DNA of 64,000 bases from Cloacimonetes bacterium UBA5614 (lineage in GTDB: Bacteria; Cloacimonadota; Cloacimonadia; Cloacimonadales; Cloacimonadaceae), in NCBI GenBank assembly GCA_002424605.1, contig DIKQ01000005.1, forward strand, positions 638,913 through 702,912. Reading direction: 5' to 3'. Positions 7,979 to 15,447 of this stretch are shown piece by piece. Position 1 is the first letter of the stretch. Each line of letters starts with the position of its first letter. The position numbers were made by a program, and so were the translations under genes. Below the pieces are notes generated by a model. It was not told the origin of the DNA, made no database searches, and saw only the letters and a list, made by a program, of their open reading frames with translations.

Positions 7979-8647
7979 CTATTCTTCCTTTTTCCCTTTC
8001 TGGTAAAGCACAAAGGAATATGCAACCGGTACGAACACCAGGACCAGCAGTCCCACCAGCATCAGCAGGTTCATCCAGGGCGCATGGATATTGAATATCC
8101 CGCGGATAAACAGCAACACCCCCAGGATGAAGAAACAGAATCCGCCCACCCGGGAAGTCTTTCTCCAGATTTCGTCTGAATAAATCGTCCAGGGCGTCTT
8201 GATTCCCGCGATGTAGTTGCGTGGCGTCTTGGGCAGGATATTGCCCAGAAAGATGAACATCGCGCCTAGCAGGATGAAGATTATCTGCACCTTGCTCTGC
8301 CACTCCGGATTGGCTGCCAGCAGCAGCATATACACATGGAAGATGGCAAAGAAGATGACCAGTCCCAGCGTCATTACCGGCATGATGGCATTGTAGCGCT
8401 CCACATTCTGGCGAAACACCGGCGACAGCTTGCCGGAAAACATCATCAGCAGGAATATCGCCACATTAAACAGCCAAAAAGGCAGCATGGCGGTGGTTTT
8501 GGAAGCCCAGCCGTCAATCTGGTTATAGAGATTCCAGTGGATGGGGACTTTGGCATCAGCGGGAACGGAATTGCCGATTATCAGGACTGCGGCAAGCTGA
8601 ATCACCAGGACAACGATGCAAAGGGCAAAATACTTGTGCATTTTCAT
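7979..8647 (-). CDS. SdpI-like integral membrane protein
   Basis: A 222-residue protein with about six hydrophobic segments. The N-terminal half has the DUF1648-type signature PIHWNLYNQIDGWASK, and the C-terminal half has the SdpI-type NYIAGIKTPWTIYSDEIWRKTSRVGG motif (about residues 141-167). In Bacillus subtilis SdpI gives immunity to the SdpC toxin and transmits the toxin signal to SdpR. Here the gene overlaps the SdpR-like repressor by 4 bases (ATGA), the same pairing. No sdpC-like toxin gene is visible nearby, so a general membrane-stress or immunity role is the safer reading. Confidence 0.85.
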   Translation of the reverse strand: MKMHKYFALCIVVLVIQLAAVLIIGNSVPADAKVPIHWNLYNQIDGWASKTTAMLPFWLFNVAIFLLMMFSGKLSPVFRQNVERYNAIMPVMTLGLVIFFAIFHVYMLLLAANPEWQSKVQIIFILLGAMFIFLGNILPKTPRNYIAGIKTPWTIYSDEIWRKTSRVGGFCFFILGVLLFIRGIFNIHAPWMNLLMLVGLLVLVFVPVAYSFVLYQKGKKEE

Positions 8648-8931
8648 TTTTCTGACTCCTCTTTATTAATCTTGAGCAAATCAAACAGGATGGCGGTCAG
8701 TTCCTGCACTACGGTGGTATCCAACTGGTAATAAATGAACTGACCTTTTTTTTCGGCATAAATCAGCCCTGTATTCCGCAGGACTTTCAGATGGTCGCTG
8801 ACAGCCGGCTTGGAGATGGAAAATTGCTCCGCAATATCCCCTGCCGTCATTGAATCTTTTTTTTGCAGCAGTTTCAGGATTTTTCTGCGGTTGGCATCAG
8901 CCAGCGCCTTGAATAATTCATCGTTTGCCAT
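8644..8931 (-). CDS. ArsR-family repressor, SdpR-like
   Basis: A 95-residue winged helix-turn-helix protein. The ArsR pattern is clear: LFKALADANRRKILKLL, then MTAGDIAEQFSISKPAVSDHLKVLRNTGLI with the recognition helix, and the wing AEKKGQFIYYQL. No metal-binding Cys cluster is present, which fits the SdpR-type subgroup controlling SdpI-like genes. I chose ATG 8931 with GAGG 5 bases upstream; the GTG at 8937 would lie inside that ribosome site. The gene overlaps the membrane-protein gene and has a palindromic operator just upstream, so autoregulation is likely. Confidence 0.88.
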   Translation of the reverse strand: MANDELFKALADANRRKILKLLQKKDSMTAGDIAEQFSISKPAVSDHLKVLRNTGLIYAEKKGQFIYYQLDTTVVQELTAILFDLLKINKEESEK

Positions 8932-8948
8932 ATTCACCTCTTAATTAT

Positions 8949-8964
8949 TTAACCAATTAGTTAA
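8949..8964 (-). promoter_or_regulatory. Probable operator of the SdpR-like repressor
   Basis: The 16-bp near-perfect palindrome TTAACCAATTAGTTAA matches its reverse complement at 14 of 16 positions, typical in size and base content for ArsR-family sites. It begins 18 bases upstream of the chosen start codon and overlaps the predicted -10 box, so binding would block transcription. Confidence 0.7.
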
Positions 8965-8982
8965 ATACTATCCAAGTGTCAA
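8954..8982 (-). promoter_or_regulatory. Promoter of the sdpRI-like pair
   Basis: On the minus strand there is a perfect TTGACA (8977-8982), 17 bases, then a weak -10 TAATTG (8954-8959) inside the operator. The predicted transcript would have a leader of only about 15 bases, enough for the GAGG ribosome site. Confidence 0.55.
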
Positions 8983-9121
8983 GAAAAATCTGAAAAATCT
9001 TCTTTCTCCGGGATAACACACTTTAGTGTTTAGAAACGCTGTACTGTCTTCAGGCAGGTTTCTTTAAGACGGCAGAAATACCTCACCCATTGATACTTGC
9101 GTAAACGCAGAACTACAAAAC

Positions 9122-12100
9122 TCAGGGTTCCAGAATTGCGGTGACCCGGAAGAAAATGTGATTGTGGGTCGATCCGAGAGTTATATATTTAAATGCAGAA
9201 TTAACTAAAAAGTAATATGGGCCTTCAGGAGCAACAGCCTGGTAAATCTTGTAAGTGGCTTCCCCAATGGGATAATCCCAATTCAGGTAAAACATGCCGT
9301 CACTGATACCTCTGGAAATCGTAAGATTCTCCACGGGCGGAACCTGCATCTGGTTCCACCTGATTCTGTCGTAAGGGTCTGCTTCATATGCAGCTCCTCC
9401 AAAGACTCCCATGTAGAGGACGAAGTTTATACTCCCCTGGTTAATGGTTTTCATTACATTGTATGACCCGCCCCAGGTGTTATTGGGGAAACTGACATCA
9501 AATAAAGTCAGGTCCTGAGAGTTATTTATTGTCAGCAGAGTTCCGCCGGGAGCTCCGTTTCTGAACTGGCAGTGGTTAAAGCACCAGTCCTCGTTAACCA
9601 CGGCACCATTCTGAACATTTATACCATTGGTGTTCATATATTCAAACAAAACCCAATTTGCATAGATAGTTCCACCAGAGTTAACCGTAAAAGAGTAAAA
9701 ACCCGTCATTCCGGCATAGCCGGTTACCGTAGCATAAGTTGATTCAGAACCCAATAAAATAACCCCTCCGCCGGTAAAAACAGTCAATGATTTATTTTCC
9801 ATCAGGCGCAGAGTGCAGTTGTGTATTCTGAGATATCCGTAGATATCAACATTTCCCATTACATTCATGTTATTGGGGGTAGAAAAGATGCCTCCGCTGA
9901 CAATAAGGTTACCGAAAACATTTATATTTGTCGCAGCGTCCACCACGGTTAACCCGGTTTTATTAATAATCAGATTGTACAGGGGGGTATTATAATTCAT
10001 GGTCAGTATGGCATCGCTGCTGCCATACAACTCAAGTGTGCAGTTGGTGGTATTGTAGGACGGCAGATTGTTGGAAAAGCTGCTGCTGGTCCTGATCAAG
10101 CCACCGGTAATATCAACCGAACAATTACTGTCAATAATGATGCCCCTATCTATTACGTCCAATACCCCGCTCGACATAAGCAGTGTTCCATAAAAAACGG
10201 CGGGAGCATTACCACCATAAATATTTAACTGACAGTTTGCCGTGATACCAATGGATGCACCACAGTTAATTGAACTGAAGACATCCTGGTGCAAATTGAC
10301 GATTGAAGTATTGTGAACGAAAAATCCGCCATAAATTCCGTCGTTAGCCAAGTCATTGGCAGTAAAGGTCGAATAGGCAATATCCAGGTTGCCGTTCAAC
10401 CAGTGGTATGAATTACAGGTGAAGTTGGCATTGTTAAAGTAAACATACGCTGAATAATTATCCAGGATAAAAGTTCCGAATGCTGCCGTCCCCATAATCC
10501 ACTGGGATGAGGTTCCATCCATATGCAGTGTTCCATTCGCAGCTTCAACCTGGGCCGTTGATGAAACTGTAAAATTGCCGCCGACCGTGATAGCATGTGA
10601 GTAGGTGGTTAGAATACCAGAGTTTATGATCTCCAGGTTCCCGTTGATATCGAGGGCAGAATTCACATATACCCTGGCTCCGCCGGATTTATTTATTACC
10701 AGGTTATTCAGTTGCGTGCCTGCATTGCAAATGATGTTACTGCTATTGGTACCATACATCTCGATAGTGCCGTCGTCCAGGACAATAGCAGGTGAATTAT
10801 CAATAATCAGACTGCCTGTCATCCTTATTATACCGCTAAAAACCTGGCATACAAATGCAAAATGCATCGTAAATCCACAGTTTTTAAAATCAACAGTTCC
10901 TCCATTCAAAAACAGAGCACCACCCGAACTTCCAAAAGACGTATTGGAACCCGAATAGATGTTAAGAACCCCTAATACAGTAACAACCCCATAGATATTA
11001 ATGGGATCCGCATCGGACTGGTGCAGTTCCATAGTTCCATACACATTCAGAATCCCGTAGATTGCTTGGTCATTCATGTTATTTACAATAAAGTTGCCAT
11101 AGACAGTCAAATTACCGGCAATCCAGTCATAATAGTAGCATTCGATTGTGACACCCTCAGCGATGGTTAAATGACCTCCGGTCTTGTTAATAACAAACCA
11201 GTCAAAGTATTCGCTATCATTGATTGTTTGGTTTGCAGCACCGTCAAATGTCACAATAGCGTAGTCTGCTATGTAGGCAATATAGCCATTAGTACCACCC
11301 CAGTTGGTCCAGTTTCCGCCCAAAGTGATGTCATAAACTCCGGCGGTCAAAGATGAGTTGTAATAGATGGTCAGGTTGCCGTTTACATCAATATTGCTGT
11401 TTAAGGTTACACCAAAACCGGCTGTTTTATTTATGAACAAATTATTGAAGTAATTACCGCTGCGAGTGGTTATAGTAGTATTATTACCTTTCAGTACTAC
11501 CATGCCTGCATTGAATTGCAGGTTTCCGCCCGTCCCAACAAACACTGCTCCGTATATGAGTGTTTCAGCATCGGCAAGACCGACATAGGAGTATGAGCTG
11601 TTCACTGTCAGGTTGCCTTTGATGGTCAGATCGCCTACCCCGGCAACATGCCTGAGATTGGTGCTGTTACTGATCAAGTTATAAATTGATGTGCTGACAT
11701 TGGCGGTGATGGAAGGACTTCCTCCACTGAATTTAAAATTGCCATAAGTTGGATTGATATTGCTGCCGGCATTAAAATAGACGTCATCCGATATGTTAAG
11801 TTCCGACCCGTTGTAAGGAATATACATGGTAGAGCCGCTGTTAAACGTCATATCCTGAACGTTCAGGACTGCCAGTTCATTGGTCAGTTTCAGGTTTCCC
11901 TGGCTGGTCAGTCCGCCGGTGATATTCAGGGTTCCGTTCCCAATTTCCAAGCTGGTGCCTATTTCCATATTGACCGTGTTGCAGGAATAAGAACCCGTTA
12001 CTATAGGATAGCGTCCGGACATAGTGATGGGTATTACAACATCTTCACTGGCAGTCGGGTAATGATTCTGGCTCCAGTTAGCTCCGGTGCTCCAGGCTGT

Positions 12101-12187
12101 GCTGCTGCTCCCATCCCAAGTGTTGGTTACTGCTGTAATCGTTACTGCGGTAAATAAAAAAAACAAAACAAAAGTAAGCTGCTTCAT
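9122..12187 (-). CDS. Large secreted repetitive beta-helix-like surface protein
   Basis: A 1021-residue protein from ATG 12187, with GGAGGAG upstream; a longer frame to 12256 lacks support. Residues 1-20 are a signal peptide, followed by TWDGSSSTAWSTGANWS..YPTASEDVVIP, an opening common in secreted FCB-group proteins. The body consists of many repeats of the type D-I-N-G-N-L-x-I, INKSGG and FNNA, giving a right-handed beta-helix or autotransporter-like solenoid rich in N, S, T and G. The end is one fibronectin-III-like domain (PPVENLTISRGISDGMFYLN). Unlike four other large proteins here it lacks the FlgD-like sorting tail. Likely a surface or extracellular protein, perhaps adhesive or glycan-facing; function not known. 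Confidence 0.8.
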   Translation of the reverse strand: MKQLTFVLFFLFTAVTITAVTNTWDGSSSTAWSTGANWSQNHYPTASEDVVIPITMSGRYPIVTGSYSCNTVNMEIGTSLEIGNGTLNITGGLTSQGNLKLTNELAVLNVQDMTFNSGSTMYIPYNGSELNISDDVYFNAGSNINPTYGNFKFSGGSPSITANVSTSIYNLISNSTNLRHVAGVGDLTIKGNLTVNSSYSYVGLADAETLIYGAVFVGTGGNLQFNAGMVVLKGNNTTITTRSGNYFNNLFINKTAGFGVTLNSNIDVNGNLTIYYNSSLTAGVYDITLGGNWTNWGGTNGYIAYIADYAIVTFDGAANQTINDSEYFDWFVINKTGGHLTIAEGVTIECYYYDWIAGNLTVYGNFIVNNMNDQAIYGILNVYGTMELHQSDADPINIYGVVTVLGVLNIYSGSNTSFGSSGGALFLNGGTVDFKNCGFTMHFAFVCQVFSGIIRMTGSLIIDNSPAIVLDDGTIEMYGTNSSNIICNAGTQLNNLVINKSGGARVYVNSALDINGNLEIINSGILTTYSHAITVGGNFTVSSTAQVEAANGTLHMDGTSSQWIMGTAAFGTFILDNYSAYVYFNNANFTCNSYHWLNGNLDIAYSTFTANDLANDGIYGGFFVHNTSIVNLHQDVFSSINCGASIGITANCQLNIYGGNAPAVFYGTLLMSSGVLDVIDRGIIIDSNCSVDITGGLIRTSSSFSNNLPSYNTTNCTLELYGSSDAILTMNYNTPLYNLIINKTGLTVVDAATNINVFGNLIVSGGIFSTPNNMNVMGNVDIYGYLRIHNCTLRLMENKSLTVFTGGGVILLGSESTYATVTGYAGMTGFYSFTVNSGGTIYANWVLFEYMNTNGINVQNGAVVNEDWCFNHCQFRNGAPGGTLLTINNSQDLTLFDVSFPNNTWGGSYNVMKTINQGSINFVLYMGVFGGAAYEADPYDRIRWNQMQVPPVENLTISRGISDGMFYLNWDYPIGEATYKIYQAVAPEGPYYFLVNSAFKYITLGSTHNHIFFRVTAILEP

Positions 12188-12264
12188 ATAAAAACTCCTC
12201 CGTTGGCAGCTCTTGAGAAAGTTGATGCTGCCGGCTGGTTTATAACTTGTTAGCAACTGTTTAC

Positions 12265-12293
12265 TTTTTAAATACTTGTAAATTCTGTGTCAA
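12265..12293 (-). promoter_or_regulatory. Promoter of the 1021-residue secreted protein
   Basis: Minus strand TTGACA (12288-12293), 17-base spacer, TAAAAA (12265-12270, 4 of 6 to consensus). The leader to the ATG at 12187 would be about 70 bases. Confidence 0.55.
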
Positions 12294-12357
12294 GAATTAT
12301 TTTTCAGATTCTGTGATATAAACACGGAATACAAAGAATAAGGAGATCCGGATATCA

Positions 12358-12378
12358 ATTGACACCAAGTTTGTCAAT
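12358..12378. repeat. Inverted repeat in a cluster of TTGACA/TGTCAA words
   Basis: ATTGACA and TGTCAAT are separated by 7 bases; further TGACA, TGTCAA and GTCAA words follow up to 12408. The arrangement looks like an operator or a set of overlapping -35 boxes in both directions, without matching -10 boxes. It lies in the 766-base gap between divergent genes (12188-12953). Elsewhere this gap holds a weaker inverted repeat, GAGACTT 12439-12445 / AAGTCTC 12464-12470. Confidence 0.4.
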
Positions 12379-12540
12379 TTGTGACATGGCTTTGTCAAAT
12401 ACAGTCAATAGATTAGGAAGTTGTTTCTCGCCTGAATTGAGACTTTTTCAGCCTTTATAGGGCAAGTCTCTCAAGTTGAAGAATCTCTCTTATTTGGTCA
12501 GTATATTGTACAAAGCTGTCATTTGCTATATATGTCAGGA

Positions 12541-12580
12541 ACCATATGTATAGAAAACTGCATTTTTCTATACATGTGGT
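12541..12580. repeat. Long hairpin with 17-base arms
   Basis: Left arm 12541-12557 and right arm 12564-12580 are reverse complements except for one T/G position, which would still pair in RNA. The loop is CTGCAT. The arm contains ATGTATAGAAAA. The hairpin is not followed by a clear T run and lies far from either gene end, so a terminator is not the obvious reading. Confidence 0.7.
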
Positions 12581-12610
12581 ACCCATTGAACTTCCACTCT
12601 CCCTCCTTAG

Positions 12611-12693
12611 GAGCATTACGGTATCATTACGGTACCATTACGGTAGCATTGCGGTCATTGACCGTATTACTACCGTAATGGTACCGTAATGCT
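12611..12693. repeat. Period-11 palindromic element with a 22-bp perfect stem
   Basis: The 11-base unit with core CATTACGGTA occurs three times in tandem, then a diverged copy, and then the same unit in reverse. Arms 12625-12646 and 12670-12691 are perfect 22-base reverse complements. The 23-base loop holds a second inverted repeat, CGGTCA/TGACCG. The phasing of 11 bases is the same as in the other elements listed at 15.3, 21.0, 25.4, 35.1, 42.1, 46.7, 53.7 and 57.8 kb, but this copy lacks the CCTGC end. Confidence 0.75.
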
Positions 12694-12754
12694 AAAGCAA
12701 TGTTCCTTAGAAACCGGTAAGCGCGGAGCAGATAATCAGGAAACCCGGGACAGG

Positions 12755-12870
12755 TTATTTCATCAGCATCATCTTGCGGGTAATAAAATAGCCTTGATTT
12801 CCGATGTAGTTTTGGCACTAAACATAAGTATCTCCCTATTATTGTAGACATTGCAGCAGAAAGGCCAAAA
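12755..12870 (-). pseudogene. Relic of a C-terminal sorting tail
   Basis: On the minus strand the frame ends GYFITRKMMLMK-stop, the same last residues as the 1811-residue C25 protein. The 35 bases 12747-12781 match 15440-15474 at 34 positions, including bases beyond the stop codon. Upstream, another frame reads IIGRYLCLV, resembling the SGIYLYR strand of the tail, so at least one frameshift separates the pieces. This is a decayed fragment, not a gene. Confidence 0.6.
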
Positions 12871-12878
12871 AAAAATCC

Positions 12879-12907
12879 TTGACATAGAGACAAGCAATGA
12901 ATAAAGT
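12879..12907 (+). promoter_or_regulatory. Promoter of the 770-residue secreted protein
   Basis: TTGACA (12879-12884), 17 bases, TAAAGT (12902-12907, 4 of 6 to consensus). It lies 46 bases before the ATG at 12954, which has AAAGGAG. Confidence 0.65.
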
Positions 12908-12953
12908 TCATTCTGATAATTCCCCGTAATCCTAACTGAACAAAGGAGATATT

Positions 12954-15266
12954 ATGAAAACAATTCTGATGTGCATTTTTATCTTTAGTTGTATTTTCCT
13001 GAGCGCTGTTACATTGTTGGAACAAAACTTTTCCACCACCACATTTCCACCCGCCGGCTGGACTGTAGAGGGTCCGCAAACCGGTGCCTGGGGGCTTTCC
13101 ACCAACAGTTATGCAGGCGGAACCCCCAATGAAGCCAGGCTGAACTACACCCCCAGCGGTTACGGAACTTACCGGCTGATTTCGCCACCCATCGATACCC
13201 GCCAGGTGCATGACATGACCCTGAGTTTCAGGCATATGTTTGACCATTATGATTTGCAGGAGGATGTCTCTATCGCCGTGGAACTGGCTCATGACCTCTG
13301 GAGTTTTGACTGGGAGCTATGGTATATTGCGCCCACAACCGATATCGCGGCAACCCAGGTAACCGTTCCCATCAGCTTTGACCTGGGAATGTCTGAAACT
13401 ACTTATATCTCCTTCGTCTTCCGGGGCAACAACTGGAATATAAACAGCTGGTATATTGATAATATTCTGCTTACCTACACCAATACCCTGGGGAGCGGTA
13501 CCTGGGCGGCGGGGATTTATACTCCCTACGGCAATATCTATGTCCCGGACGGGCATACGCTTACCTTGGAAGCCGGAACTGAAATCAATATGAATGCCAA
13601 CACTTTTGTAGAAGTCAAAGGCAGATTATTGTCCAACGGAACTGCAGAACAGCCGGTGATATTCACTCAGCTTGCTTTGATCGACCCCTGGCTGGGAATC
13701 AATATCCTGGTTTCAAATGCCGCCAATGATTCCACCCTGCTTAACCACACGATAATCGAGGGGAGCATTCACAGAGGGGTTGACGTGCAATATGCCACCA
13801 AACTGCGTTTCAGCAACTGCATCTTCCGCAACAACAGCTCTCCCGCTTCTTCCTCCGGAGGGGGATTGCTTGCTTCAGGGTGTACGCTGACCCTCACAAA
13901 TTGCGAGTTTTACTACAATGACAGTCCCTGGGCGGGAGCAGGCGCTTATTTTTCCGGGAGCAATCTAACAGCCTCCGGCAATATATTCAGAAACAATGTC
14001 GGACAGAGTGCGGTCGCGTTATTGTGGACTGACGTAAGCAACTTTACAAACAACCTGATTATTAAAAATGCCTGTTCCGCAGACAGAGAAGCAGTCATCC
14101 TTCAATACTGCTCCGGAACTTTCAGCCGTAACCTGGTGGCAAACAACTCCCAGAGAGGAATCTATGCGCTTAACAGCACGGTGGGGATTCTGAACTGCAC
14201 AATCGCCAACAATGAAAGTTTCGGACTTTATAACAGCAACTCAGTAGTCACCGTCAGAAACACGATATTCGACAACAATGGTGATATTGGCGAAAGCGAT
14301 ATCTACAATGCAGCACCAGCAAGCAACCTTTATCTCTACTATTCCTGCCTGCCCTTTGGAACTGCAGTCATCATGGGCAACGGGATTGCGTTTGGCAACT
14401 ATGGCAATAACCAGGAAACCCATGCCACATTCGTTGCCCCGACGAATTGGGGTATTGCCGGCGACCCTCTGGGGGCGGATTGGAGGCCTGCCTATAATTC
14501 CTGCTCCATTGATACCGCTGACCCGGCTTCACCCCTCGACCCTGACGGAAGCAGGGCAGACATAGGCATGCATTACAGAAAGCTGAAACCTTTGCTGACA
14601 AAGGCTTCCGATGTTCCTTTTGACCAGGGACACCATATAGATTTGGTCTGGAATAGCAGTGATATTGATGTAGCCTTTTACCCCAATTCCTTTTATACTG
14701 TCTGGCGGGAAGGCGCTTCCAGAACGGAAGACGCAGTGTTTATCACAGACCTTGCCCAGATTACTCACGGATTTGAATCAGAGGGCAGAGATATCTGTTT
14801 CAGGGACGGAAACCGCACCTGGTATTACCTGCAACAGGTCTGGGCAATGAACTTCCCCGAATATGGCTGGATTGCGCCAACTCTGGCTGATTCCTCATCA
14901 TCAGGAAGCCACGAAGTCAACTTAATGGTGGCATATCATAATAACAACGGGATATGGCAATCAGTTCCAATGAACGGTTACAGCGTTGACAACATCCCTC
15001 CCTATGCGCCCTCCGGACCGGAACTTGCCAGAACCGGCGCAGATGCCTATACCCTGAGTTGGGAAGAAGTAACCGAAGGCGGTTGGGAAGGAAATTCCTA
15101 TCCGGAATTAAACAGGATAACGTATAAAATCTACTCCGGCGACTCGCCAGACTTTGAGATAAATCCATCCACCTACATGCTCTCTACCACCAATCTCTTC
15201 GCTGTTCTGAATAACCAAACGGCAGTCCACAGGTTTTACCGGATTATCGCGACGGATTCGGAATAA
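12954..15266 (+). CDS. Secreted adhesin-like protein with beta-helix
   Basis: A 770-residue protein with a signal peptide (about 1-18, ending FLSAVT). Residues about 22-175 form a choice-of-anchor/MAM-like jelly roll (NFSTTTFPPAGWTVE, LISPPIDTR, WYIDNILLTY). About 185-480 is a right-handed parallel beta-helix with Asn ladders (LRFSNCIFRNNSS, LTLTNCEFYYNDS, VGILNCTIANNES, VVTVRNTIFDNNG). The last 230 residues contain two fibronectin-III-like folds (FDQGHHIDLVWNSSDIDVAF; Y.LSWEEVTEGG). It lacks the FlgD-like tail. The beta-helix type is shared by polysaccharide lyases and adhesins; no catalytic residues can be claimed. Confidence 0.82.
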   Translation: MKTILMCIFIFSCIFLSAVTLLEQNFSTTTFPPAGWTVEGPQTGAWGLSTNSYAGGTPNEARLNYTPSGYGTYRLISPPIDTRQVHDMTLSFRHMFDHYDLQEDVSIAVELAHDLWSFDWELWYIAPTTDIAATQVTVPISFDLGMSETTYISFVFRGNNWNINSWYIDNILLTYTNTLGSGTWAAGIYTPYGNIYVPDGHTLTLEAGTEINMNANTFVEVKGRLLSNGTAEQPVIFTQLALIDPWLGINILVSNAANDSTLLNHTIIEGSIHRGVDVQYATKLRFSNCIFRNNSSPASSSGGGLLASGCTLTLTNCEFYYNDSPWAGAGAYFSGSNLTASGNIFRNNVGQSAVALLWTDVSNFTNNLIIKNACSADREAVILQYCSGTFSRNLVANNSQRGIYALNSTVGILNCTIANNESFGLYNSNSVVTVRNTIFDNNGDIGESDIYNAAPASNLYLYYSCLPFGTAVIMGNGIAFGNYGNNQETHATFVAPTNWGIAGDPLGADWRPAYNSCSIDTADPASPLDPDGSRADIGMHYRKLKPLLTKASDVPFDQGHHIDLVWNSSDIDVAFYPNSFYTVWREGASRTEDAVFITDLAQITHGFESEGRDICFRDGNRTWYYLQQVWAMNFPEYGWIAPTLADSSSSGSHEVNLMVAYHNNNGIWQSVPMNGYSVDNIPPYAPSGPELARTGADAYTLSWEEVTEGGWEGNSYPELNRITYKIYSGDSPDFEINPSTYMLSTTNLFAVLNNQTAVHRFYRIIATDSE

Positions 15267-15284
15267 TATTAAACCAACAGCAAT

Positions 15285-15312
15285 AAAGGGGAAGGTAAAT
15301 GCCTTCCCCTTT
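15285..15312 (+). terminator. Rho-independent terminator
   Basis: An 11-bp perfect stem, AAAGGGGAAGG (15285-15295) / CCTTCCCCTTT (15302-15312), 6-base loop, followed by a T-rich end. It lies 18 bases past the stop of the 770-residue protein. Confidence 0.9.
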
Positions 15313-15313
15313 T

Positions 15314-15368
15314 GCATAGCGGGGACAACGAGGGCTTTCCCCACGCATTCCCCACGATGACCCCCCGC
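15314..15368. repeat. Period-11 palindromic element, degenerate copy
   Basis: Units GGGGAC, CGAGGGC, CCCCACGC, CCCCACGA and CCCCCCGC follow one another at 9-11-base spacing, first in one orientation and then the other. The ends GCGGGG (15319-15324) and CCCCGC (15363-15368) pair. It lies between the terminators of two convergent genes. Confidence 0.5.
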
Positions 15369-15404
15369 AAAAAGAAACGGACTGCCCAGTATCAGGCAGT
15401 CCGT
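15369..15404 (-). terminator. Rho-independent terminator of the C25 protein gene
   Basis: A 10-bp perfect stem, ACGGACTGCC (15377-15386) / GGCAGTCCGT (15395-15404), with an 8-base loop. On the minus strand it is followed by a T-rich stretch (complement of 15369-15376). Confidence 0.88.
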
Positions 15405-15447
15405 ATATATGGTTAAGTTTTCTTAGGGTTTATCCGGCAGGGGCAGG

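Noticed and set aside
12611..12693. CRISPR-like array
   Set aside because: The repeats are 11 bases with no spacers, they invert in the middle, and there are no cas genes.
12627..13292. Minus-strand open frame of 221 codons
   Set aside because: Mostly the shadow of the 770-residue secreted protein; its end only runs through the sorting-tail relic and the cruciform.
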